NCBI RefSeq assembly: GCF_009659625.1
Contig: NZ_VOIW01000001.1
Location: 1,240,001 to 1,304,000 of the forward strand
Length of the DNA stretch: 64,000 nt
Direction of reading: 5' to 3'
DNA from: Pseudomonas haemolytica
Lineage (GTDB): Bacteria > Pseudomonadota > Gammaproteobacteria > Pseudomonadales > Pseudomonadaceae
Below are positions 18,628 to 26,117 of this stretch, piece after piece. The notes under the pieces are model-generated. The model ran no database searches and was not told the origin of the DNA. It was given only the letters and a program-made list of their open reading frames with translations. Position 1 is the stretch's first letter. Every line of letters starts with the position of its first letter. A program made the position numbers and the translations under genes.

Positions 18628-18704
18628 CTGAATTATCCAAATCTGGAGGTTCTAATGGGCCTAGTCTAGCGCAACAATCGGGTCTCACTCACCCCGAGGT
18701 CCTT

Positions 18705-20366
18705 ATGAACACACGCCATGTCATCGAACTTGCCCCCTCGGGGAAAACCGTTGAAGCCGGGGATGAACTGTTGCTTGATGCAATGCTCGCCAGCGGCTTG
18801 AACGTGCCGTTTTCGTGCCGGCGTGGCGCGTGCGGGTCGTGCAAGGTGGTAGTGGCCGACGGTGCGTACCGTGCCAAGCAACTGGCCCCGGGTACTCCGG
18901 CGCCGTCCTACCCGCTGGCAGCCAATGAAATGCTGCTGTGCCAGAGCCATGCCTGCTCCGACATGCGCCTGGAAATTCCCGGCTGGTCGCTGGACACACC
19001 CGCGCTCGTCGTCGAGGCAACGGTGCTGGGCAAGCGCGCGCTCAGTCCCGATGTCATCGAGTTGATCGTGATGCCTGATATGCCGCTGGCGGTGCGAGCG
19101 GGCCAGTACCTCAAGTTCCGCCTGGTCGACGGTGACTCGCGTTGTTTCTCGATTGCCAACCTGCCGGCTGAAAGCGATGGGCGCCTGGTGTTTCAGATCC
19201 GTAGGGTGAGCGGCGGGCTGTTTTCCGAGATTTTCCTGGATGGTCTTGAGGCTGGCGACCTGTTGCAACTGGAAGGGCCTTTTGGCGCCTGCACCTGGCA
19301 GGACGATGACGGTGCGCCTGTTGTGCTGTTTGCCACGGGCACTGGTTACGCGGGCATCAAGCCGATTCTGCTGACCGCCTTGAAACGCGAGGTCGAGGTG
19401 ACGTTGTACTGGGGCGGCGCGCAGCCGGCAGATTTTTACGACAGCCTGTTCCTGGACAAGACGGTCTTGGACCACCCCCGTTTTCACTGGCACCCGGTAC
19501 TGGCCTCAGAGGGCCGGGTGCAGGAAGTTGCGCTGAACCATGGGCATCACTGGGAGGCAGCCCAGGTGTATGCCTGCGGTAACGGCGCGATGATCAGCCA
19601 GGCGCGTGCGGATTGTCTTGAAGCGGGCTTGCCCAGCCATCGGTTTGTCGCGGAAGCCTTTGTGCCCAGTGGCCGTTCGAGTACGGGAGCGCCCTCCAAA
19701 CCGTTGGACCCGATCTGGGAAAAAGTCGGCCCGCGTTACTCGTTGGACGGCATGTTGGCCGCGCGTGAGCAGTCCATCCGCGCCTTGGCGGCGATTGCCA
19801 GCCAATTGAAGGTCGGTATGACCACTGGCGAAGCCCTCGATATGGCTGCCGAACAACTGCACGCCATGGGCGCGTCCCACACCTGGCATCCAACCTACAT
19901 CCGCTTTGGCGCCGATACGGTGCGCCCACCCCGTGAAGGTATTGACCGCCAGCGCAGGCTGCGCGCCACGGACATCGCCGTGGTTGACCTGGGCCCGGTG
20001 TGGGATGGCTACGAAGGTGACTACGGCGATACCTTTGTGTTCGGCGACTCGCCGTTGCACCTGGCCTGTACAAAAGCCCTGCATGAAGTATTCGACGAAA
20101 CCCGTGAAGCCTGGCTGCGCGGGCTGACCGGGCGTGAACTTTATGACTTTGCCGAGCAGAGCGCCGAGTCCAAGGGCTGGAGGCTGGCGCGCAACCTCGC
20201 AGGGCACCGCCTGGCGGATTTCCCCCATGCGCTGTTCGAAAGCAAGGTGTTGGCGGAGCTGGAAATCCCTCCGAGTGAGATGGCCTGGGTGCTGGAAATC
20301 CAGCTGTGCCATCCCACAGAGCCGGTCGGCGGTTTTTTTGAAGATATGCTCATGCTGCAAGCCTGA
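18705..20366 (+). CDS. Fusion of a 2Fe-2S ferredoxin reductase and an M24 (pita-bread) metallopeptidase
   Basis: 553 residues with two modules. Residues 1-90 are a plant-type ferredoxin with cluster ligands Cys38, Cys43, Cys46 and Cys79. Residues about 100-320 are an FAD/NAD(P) reductase (SRCFSIANLP, FATGTGYAGIKPIL, VYACGNGAMISQA). Residues about 335-553 are an M24 domain of the Xaa-Pro aminopeptidase/creatinase family with all five metal ligands recognisable: the two Asp in DLGPVWDGYEGDYGDTF, His in LAGHRLADFPH, Glu in WVLEIQLCHP and Glu in GGFFEDMLML. It thus appears both electron-transferring and hydrolytic. It is monocistronic and divergent from a MocR regulator. The reading frame is continuous, so this is one polypeptide as sequenced. 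Confidence 0.88.
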   Translation: MNTRHVIELAPSGKTVEAGDELLLDAMLASGLNVPFSCRRGACGSCKVVVADGAYRAKQLAPGTPAPSYPLAANEMLLCQSHACSDMRLEIPGWSLDTPALVVEATVLGKRALSPDVIELIVMPDMPLAVRAGQYLKFRLVDGDSRCFSIANLPAESDGRLVFQIRRVSGGLFSEIFLDGLEAGDLLQLEGPFGACTWQDDDGAPVVLFATGTGYAGIKPILLTALKREVEVTLYWGGAQPADFYDSLFLDKTVLDHPRFHWHPVLASEGRVQEVALNHGHHWEAAQVYACGNGAMISQARADCLEAGLPSHRFVAEAFVPSGRSSTGAPSKPLDPIWEKVGPRYSLDGMLAAREQSIRALAAIASQLKVGMTTGEALDMAAEQLHAMGASHTWHPTYIRFGADTVRPPREGIDRQRRLRATDIAVVDLGPVWDGYEGDYGDTFVFGDSPLHLACTKALHEVFDETREAWLRGLTGRELYDFAEQSAESKGWRLARNLAGHRLADFPHALFESKVLAELEIPPSEMAWVLEIQLCHPTEPVGGFFEDMLMLQA

Positions 20367-20399
20367 AGAGTCCGCCATTGCGGCGGGCTCCCACTGCGC

Positions 20400-22118
20400 T
20401 CAGAGCTTGGGCAACTGCCCGACACGGCCCATCATTTCGGTGACAATCTGCAGGTCCTGCAGAAACTGGTCGACCGCCTTGAACTCGTGGCTGGTATGGC
20501 CGCTGTACGTGAGCTCGGGCCTGGACAAACCGAACTGCACGCCATTGGGCAGGTTATGGATCGAGGTGGTGCCTGCGTCGGAGCCAACGGGTTGCTGCGT
20601 ACCCAGGTTTTCGTTGGCTACGACCAGCAAGGTCCTGACCCATTCACTTTCGGCGGCGCGGTACATCGGTTCGCTGATCGCGTAGTCGAAGGTCGCAGTG
20701 ATGCCGCTCTGCCGGGCCCATGCGCTTAGCCTGGCGGCGATGTCGGCACTCAGTGCAGCCGCAGGCTTGCCTTTGGGGACCCGCAGGTTGACCGTCAGAT
20801 GAAGGGTTTTTTCATCGGTCTCGATAGCGGTCGGGGAGGTGGTCAGCGGCCCCATGAATGCATCGGAAAAACCAATCCCCAGCTTGCCACCCAGGTAATC
20901 CAGGCCCCAGTTGTCGGCGGCATACCGCGCGGCGTCAGTGATATGGTTGCGCTTGAGCGGGATTTGCCCGTCCAGGCTATGGATAAAGCCCAGCAGCCTG
21001 GCGACCGGGTTCACGCCTGCCTCGGGTTCAAACGCGTGGGTGGGCACGCCGGTGACGGTCAGCCTGATCTGCTGACCCACGACCTGGGTGGCTACTCTGA
21101 AATTGTTGCCATTGCGCTTGGCGTAGTCGTCGCCGGCCCGTTGCAGGCGCGCAGCCAATTGCGCAGCCTGTTCGTCGGCGAGGATGGCAACCGCCATCAA
21201 CGGTATTTCGTTGACGGCGAAGCTGCCGGCTATTGAGGTGATTTCGGCACCGCTGCCCTGGGCGTTGCGCCGGGCAAAACTGGCGGTGACGGTGCCATAG
21301 CCTTTCTCGGCAATCACTACCGGGTAGACACCGTCCAGTGCCAGGTTGTACTTGGGCGTAGGGTTGCGTTCGAAATAATAGGCCAGGGAGTTGTCGGCGT
21401 TTGCCTCGGTGGTGTTGACCAGCAGTTTGAAACTTCTGACCAGGGGCAGTCGCTCTTCTTTGATCACCTTCATGGCATAGAGCGCCACCACAATGGCGTT
21501 CTTGTCATTCTCCGTGCCGCGACCGTACAGGCGGTTACCTATCTGGGTCACCTTGAACGGGTCGTATAGCCAGTTCTGCAGGATGGCAGGCACCACGTCG
21601 GCATGGGCGTGAATGCCCACGACTTCTTTACCGGTGCCCAGGGATACTTCATACACACGGTTGTCGATGTTGCGAAACTCCAGGTTGAAAGCCTGGGCAA
21701 GGTCTTCGAGCGCGTTGGCGAAGCGCACGAGTTCGGGGTTTTTGTGGGCGGGTACGCCTTCCACGTGGAAGGTCGGGATGGCTACCAGATCGCCCAGGGT
21801 TTCGATGGCTGCGCTGCCATACTTGAGCCGCGCATACAGGCCCAGCAGACGATGCACCTGGTTTTGCTGTTCCATGGAAAGGGGCTTGCCGACAAGAAAG
21901 GTGCTGATGGTCAGGCCCAGATCGTCACCCTCGGCCTGGTTGTTCTGCTTGAGGAGCGTCAGGAATTGTCGGAAGTCCGTGACAGAGGTCTTGCTGAATG
22001 CAGCGAGAATGGCCGTGCTCTGTGCCGGGGAAAGGTTGGCGTGCGCTGCCGGTGCGAGTGTCGAAAGGCTGGTGACGATCAACGTGATCGTGAGCATTCG
22101 TTTAAGCAATGCGTTCAT
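20400..22118 (-). CDS. Secreted M20-family dipeptidase paralog with altered metal site
   Basis: 572 residues from ATG 22118 (AGGAG 8 bp upstream). A signal peptide (cleavage near PAAHA-N), an N-terminal helical domain of about 75 residues, then an M20 catalytic domain with the lid insertion. His172 and Asp174 are kept (HAHADVVP), but the bridging Asp is Asn204 (GRGTENDKN) and the metal Glu after the catalytic Glu238 is Ala239 (NTTEANAD). The neighbouring paralog has Asp and Glu at both places. Expect weak or no zinc-dependent peptidase activity, or another function. A terminator hairpin separates it from the paralog upstream. Confidence 0.88.
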   Translation of the reverse strand: MNALLKRMLTITLIVTSLSTLAPAAHANLSPAQSTAILAAFSKTSVTDFRQFLTLLKQNNQAEGDDLGLTISTFLVGKPLSMEQQNQVHRLLGLYARLKYGSAAIETLGDLVAIPTFHVEGVPAHKNPELVRFANALEDLAQAFNLEFRNIDNRVYEVSLGTGKEVVGIHAHADVVPAILQNWLYDPFKVTQIGNRLYGRGTENDKNAIVVALYAMKVIKEERLPLVRSFKLLVNTTEANADNSLAYYFERNPTPKYNLALDGVYPVVIAEKGYGTVTASFARRNAQGSGAEITSIAGSFAVNEIPLMAVAILADEQAAQLAARLQRAGDDYAKRNGNNFRVATQVVGQQIRLTVTGVPTHAFEPEAGVNPVARLLGFIHSLDGQIPLKRNHITDAARYAADNWGLDYLGGKLGIGFSDAFMGPLTTSPTAIETDEKTLHLTVNLRVPKGKPAAALSADIAARLSAWARQSGITATFDYAISEPMYRAAESEWVRTLLVVANENLGTQQPVGSDAGTTSIHNLPNGVQFGLSRPELTYSGHTSHEFKAVDQFLQDLQIVTEMMGRVGQLPKL

Positions 22119-22269
22119 GGGTGGCACTCCTGCCCTGAACAGGCAGTTGGTGATCGACCCCTTGAAACTAGCACTACGCCGCCCCGGCAAAAGGGCCCGA
22201 TGGGAGTTTTTAGCGCAGAAACGCGTGCATGATGTTGAAAGAGAAATTTCCTACGCGAGACTTCCACAA

Positions 22270-22305
22270 ACAACAACGCCGCTCAGTCATGAGCGGCGTT
22301 GTTGT
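22270..22305 (-). terminator. Terminator of the upstream M20 dipeptidase gene
   Basis: A perfect 15-bp stem, CAACAACGCCGCTCA with TGAGCGGCGTTGTTG, around loop GTCA, lies 32 bp after the stop of the dipeptidase gene at 22337. It insulates the second M20 gene, which must have its own promoter between 22119 and 22270. Confidence 0.85.
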
Positions 22306-22336
22306 GTGGACATAAAGTGAGTGGCCAAAGAGGGCG

Positions 22337-24076
22337 TCAGAGCTTCGGCAATTGCCCGACACGGCTCATCATTTCAGTGACAATCTGCAGGTCCAGCAAA
22401 AACTGCTCAACCGTCTTGAACTCACCGTCGGTGTGCCCGGTGTACTTTTCTTCAGGTCGTGCCAGGCCAAACTGCACACCATTGGGCAGGTCATGCACGG
22501 AGGTCGCGCCGGCCGAGGTGCCGAACGTGTGTGGCATGCCCAGGTTTTCCGTGGCCACCGCCAGCAAGGCTTTGACCCATTCACCTTCAGGGTTGCGGTA
22601 CATCGGCGTATCCAGCGAGTAGGTGAAGTCCACCTTGACCTGGGTGCGCTTGTCCCAGGCGTTCAACTTCTCGGCGATTTCGGCTTTGAGCTTCTCCGGG
22701 GATTTGCCCTTCGGCGCACGCAGGTTGACCGCCAGCTTGAAAGCTTTGTCATCCAGGCCGACAAAGGTCGGCGAGGTGGTGAGTGGCCCCATGAAATCAT
22801 CGGCGAAGCCCACGGCCAATTTGCCGCCCAGGTAATCCAGGCCCCAATTGTCCGCCGCATAACGGGCGGCGTCGGTGATGTGGTTGTGCTTGAGAGCGAT
22901 GTTGCCATCGACGCTGTGGATCAACTCCAGCATGCGTGCCACCGGGTTGACCCCGGTTTCTGGCTCGGAAGAGTGGGCGGATACGCCGGTGACAGTGAGC
23001 TTGACGTCTTTGCCATCGACCTTGGCGGTCACCTGGAAATTGCCGCCATTGCGCTTGGCATAGTCAGCTCCGGCCTGTTGCAGGCTGGCCGCTAATTCAG
23101 CGGGTTTATCGCTGACCAGCGTGGCAACCGACACTGACGGAATCTGGTTGGTGGCTTTGCCGCCGGTCATCGCGATGATTTCCGCGCCGTTGCCTTCGCC
23201 CTTGCGCACCGGGAAGGTGGCCATGACCGTGCCTGAGCCTTTCTCGGCGATCACTACCGGGTAACCGCCATCCAGCGCCAGGTTGTATTGCGGCACGGGA
23301 TTGCGTTCGAAATAGTAAGGAATAGCGTCACCAGCGGTTTCTTCGGTGGTGTCCACCAGCAGCTTGAACGTGCGCGCCAGTGGCAGCTTTTCTTCCTTGA
23401 TTACCTTCATGGCGTACATCGCCACAACGATGCCGTTCTTGTCATCCTCGGTGCCACGGCCATACATGCGGTCGCCGATCAGCGTGACCTTGAACGGGTC
23501 AAGCTTGGTGCCATCTTGCAGCACCCAATTTTCCGGCGTCACCGGCACCACATCGGCGTGGGCATGCACACCCACGACTTCATCACCGCTGCCTTCCAGG
23601 GAGATTTCGTAGATACGGTTATCGACGTTACGGAAGTTCAGGTTGAAGCTCTTGGCCAGGGCCTGGATCTTCTCGGCGATCTTGAGGAATTCCGGGTTTT
23701 TGTACTGTGGCAGGCCGTCTACGTTGAACGTCGGAATCTCCACCAGTTCGCGCAGGGTTTCGAGGGCCGCCTTGCCATACTTCACCCGGGTATAAATGCC
23801 GAGCAGGCGGTTGATTTCGTTCTGCTGTTCGGCGCTCAGGGTGTTGTTATCGAGAAAGGCACTGATGGCCGGGCCGACGTCACTGCTCTTGCCCAGTTCG
23901 CCCTTGGCCAGGGTGCCCAGGAAACCGCGGAAATCGGTGATCGATGTGTCGCCGAAGCTCTTCAGGATCGCCGTGCTTTGTTCGGCGCTGATGTTGGCGA
24001 ACGCAGGTGTGGTAACGGCCGCAAGGCTGGCAGCGAACAGGGTGGCAGCCACCAGTTTTTTCAGTGGAAAGTGCAT
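22337..24076 (-). CDS. Secreted M20-family dipeptidase
   Basis: 579 residues with a signal peptide (hydrophobic stretch to PAFA-N), a helical N-terminal domain and an M20 peptidase domain with the complete metal site: His173 and Asp175 (HAHADVVP), Asp211 (GRGTEDDKN), catalytic Glu245 and metal Glu246 (DTTEETAGD), Asp in ALDGGYPVV, and a final His in YTGHTDGEF. It likely hydrolyses dipeptides or related amides in the periplasm. The start at 24076 follows AAAGGA at slightly long spacing; ATG 24088 is an alternative. It is a diverged tandem duplicate of the next gene. Confidence 0.9.
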   Translation of the reverse strand: MHFPLKKLVAATLFAASLAAVTTPAFANISAEQSTAILKSFGDTSITDFRGFLGTLAKGELGKSSDVGPAISAFLDNNTLSAEQQNEINRLLGIYTRVKYGKAALETLRELVEIPTFNVDGLPQYKNPEFLKIAEKIQALAKSFNLNFRNVDNRIYEISLEGSGDEVVGVHAHADVVPVTPENWVLQDGTKLDPFKVTLIGDRMYGRGTEDDKNGIVVAMYAMKVIKEEKLPLARTFKLLVDTTEETAGDAIPYYFERNPVPQYNLALDGGYPVVIAEKGSGTVMATFPVRKGEGNGAEIIAMTGGKATNQIPSVSVATLVSDKPAELAASLQQAGADYAKRNGGNFQVTAKVDGKDVKLTVTGVSAHSSEPETGVNPVARMLELIHSVDGNIALKHNHITDAARYAADNWGLDYLGGKLAVGFADDFMGPLTTSPTFVGLDDKAFKLAVNLRAPKGKSPEKLKAEIAEKLNAWDKRTQVKVDFTYSLDTPMYRNPEGEWVKALLAVATENLGMPHTFGTSAGATSVHDLPNGVQFGLARPEEKYTGHTDGEFKTVEQFLLDLQIVTEMMSRVGQLPKL

Positions 24077-24171
24077 GGCGAGAGGCATTCCTTTGCAGGT
24101 AGTGAGTAGGGTATTTCTGACAGATAAGGCAGAAACATTCTCACACACTACCATTACTCAGGTGCCCAAGG

Positions 24172-25389
24172 TCAATGCTGGCCAGGATGGGGCGCGGGGT
24201 ACTCATCAGTCAGGCTCAAGGCTCTAGCGTAGGGCCCTTCCCACAACTGTTCATGCAGCTCTCCCACACGCCTGGCCATCTCTTCACTGCGCATCACCAC
24301 CTCCAGGTTGCGCGAATTATCCAGGTAGCCACCCAACCAGTTGCTGGTGCCGACCCACGCCACCTGCCCGTCGATCTCCATGGTCTTGCTGTGGATCACC
24401 CGCGCATAGGGGATAAACCCTTGTTTGCCCTCGGGCAGGGTGACGATCTTGATCTCGACGTTGGGCAGCACTGCCAGGCTCTTGAGGTAGGGCAGTTCGA
24501 GCTTGTCGGTGTTCCAGTTGGACACCATCAGCTTGATCGATACACCGCGGGCAGCGGCGGCGCGCACGGCGTTGTCGATCACTGCGTAGTACGGCCGGGT
24601 TCGATCCGGGCCGTAGGACAGTGGCGCGTAGTCGAGCAATTGCACGCGCACTTCTTTTTTGGCTTCGCCCAGCAGGCGTGGCAGCTCCAGCTGTGAGTCG
24701 CCCACGCCTGGCGGGTTGTAGCGTTGCGGGCTGGCCACCAGGTAGTTGCCGGTACGCACGGGCTCCTGGCCGGCCGCCGGCAGCGGTACCGGCTGCTTAT
24801 CGGCGAGTGCGGCCTGGGCGTGCCAATCTTGATCGAAGATCGCCTGCACCTGGCCCACGACCGCTGCGTCCGTGATACGCAGCCCGGTTTCGTGGATATG
24901 TTCCAGGGAGCGCCAGTCGAAATTCTGGCTGCCGATAAACGCCTGCTTGCCATCCACCAGCATGTATTTGGCGTGGATGATGCCGCCGCTCAGTTGCGCG
25001 TAGGGCAGCACCCGGAAGGTCAGGTTAGGTATCGCGCGCAGGCGTTCCAACGTGGATGCTTCGGATAACCTGATACCTTTTTCTTCCAGCAGGAAACGAA
25101 TCTTCACACCGCGCTTGCCGGCAGCCTCAAGGTGGTCGATGACCGTGTCCATCACCGAGCCGGGATGGTCGACGGCGTAGAACTGGCCGATATCAATACT
25201 GTCTTTCGCGCCGTCGAACAACTCGATCCAGACGGCGCCGGTCTGGCGCAAATCGGCAGTGCCCAGGGTGGTGTCCACCGGCACGGTATGCACCAGTTCA
25301 AACCCCGGAATGGAAAAGTCCGCCTGGGCAAGCGGACTGAGGAGCAAGCCGGCGAGGCCGGCGATACGCAACTTTATCGAAAGGGACAT
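24172..25389 (-). CDS. Secreted phospholipase D-like protein with two HKD motifs
   Basis: 405 residues with a signal peptide (SIKLRIAGLAGLLLSPLAQA) and two PLD half-sites: HAKYMLVDG with FIGSQNFDWRS near residue 160, and HSKTMEIDG with WVGTSNWLGG near residue 345. Each has His, Lys and Asp at the HxKxxxxD positions, so a phosphodiesterase or phosphatidyl-transfer activity is plausible. It is the last gene of the exbD-tonB-receptor-exbB cluster, 56 bp after exbB, which links a periplasmic or surface phosphodiester hydrolase to a TonB uptake system. Cardiolipin-synthase-like or nuclease activity cannot be excluded. Confidence 0.88.
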   Translation of the reverse strand: MSLSIKLRIAGLAGLLLSPLAQADFSIPGFELVHTVPVDTTLGTADLRQTGAVWIELFDGAKDSIDIGQFYAVDHPGSVMDTVIDHLEAAGKRGVKIRFLLEEKGIRLSEASTLERLRAIPNLTFRVLPYAQLSGGIIHAKYMLVDGKQAFIGSQNFDWRSLEHIHETGLRITDAAVVGQVQAIFDQDWHAQAALADKQPVPLPAAGQEPVRTGNYLVASPQRYNPPGVGDSQLELPRLLGEAKKEVRVQLLDYAPLSYGPDRTRPYYAVIDNAVRAAAARGVSIKLMVSNWNTDKLELPYLKSLAVLPNVEIKIVTLPEGKQGFIPYARVIHSKTMEIDGQVAWVGTSNWLGGYLDNSRNLEVVMRSEEMARRVGELHEQLWEGPYARALSLTDEYPAPHPGQH

Positions 25390-25445
25390 AGGCGTCTCAT
25401 CGGACAGAAAGAAGGGGCGGGCGCATGGCGCGCCCGCCCATCGGG

Positions 25446-26093
25446 TCATGCCGTGCGGCTGTGCAACGGGGTCGGCACCAGGTGTGGCACTTCACCTTGT
25501 ACGCGGGCGCCGGTGGCTGCGCGGATCAGCAGGATCTTCAACTGGTCGTTGATGCGTTCCAGGCTGTCCTGGAAGAAGTTGTGGAACACCACGCAGAACA
25601 GCGCGATGGCGATACCTAAACCGGTGGCAAACAAGGCCGTGCCGATACCACCGGAAATCTGCCCCGGGTCGGAAACACCCGCCGTGGCCAATGCCTTGAA
25701 GGTGTCGATGATGCCCAGAATGGTACCCAGCAGGCCGAGCAGCGGGGCGGCGGTGGTGATGGTCTCGATGATCCACAGGCTGCGGGCCAACGGGGCGCGA
25801 GTCTTCAGGTACTGGGTTTCGATTTCGTCGTCGAGGTCTTTGCGCGAACCGTTGGAGGCTTTCTGCGCCAGTACCGGCAGCACCATGTTCAGCGGCAGGC
25901 TGTGTCGACGGCTCAGGCTTTGCGGCAGGTCGCGCTCACTGTGCACATGAGCACCCAGCACCTCGGTCAGCGCGCGGGCCTGGCGGCGCACGTAGGCGAA
26001 GTAGATACCGCGTTCGATGGCGATGAAGATCGCGATGGCCATCGCGGCATACATCACATAGAAGGTGACGTCGTGGAGCAGGTTCATATCCAT
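25446..26093 (-). CDS. exbB: ExbB/TolQ/MotA-family proton channel subunit
   Basis: 215 residues with three transmembrane segments: TM1 at 9-27, and TM2/TM3 in the typical pair TITTAAPLLGLLGTILGIID and GIGTALFATGLGIAIALFCV. The conserved Pro-Leu-Leu-Gly-Leu-Leu-Gly-Thr motif is intact. Together with ExbD it would energise the TonB protein of this cluster. The ATG at 26093 has AGAGG upstream. It is separated from its partner exbD by tonB and the receptor gene, which is unusual. Confidence 0.93.
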   Translation of the reverse strand: MDMNLLHDVTFYVMYAAMAIAIFIAIERGIYFAYVRRQARALTEVLGAHVHSERDLPQSLSRRHSLPLNMVLPVLAQKASNGSRKDLDDEIETQYLKTRAPLARSLWIIETITTAAPLLGLLGTILGIIDTFKALATAGVSDPGQISGGIGTALFATGLGIAIALFCVVFHNFFQDSLERINDQLKILLIRAATGARVQGEVPHLVPTPLHSRTA

Positions 26094-26117
26094 GATGGTG
26101 TTCCTCTTGGGTCAGTC

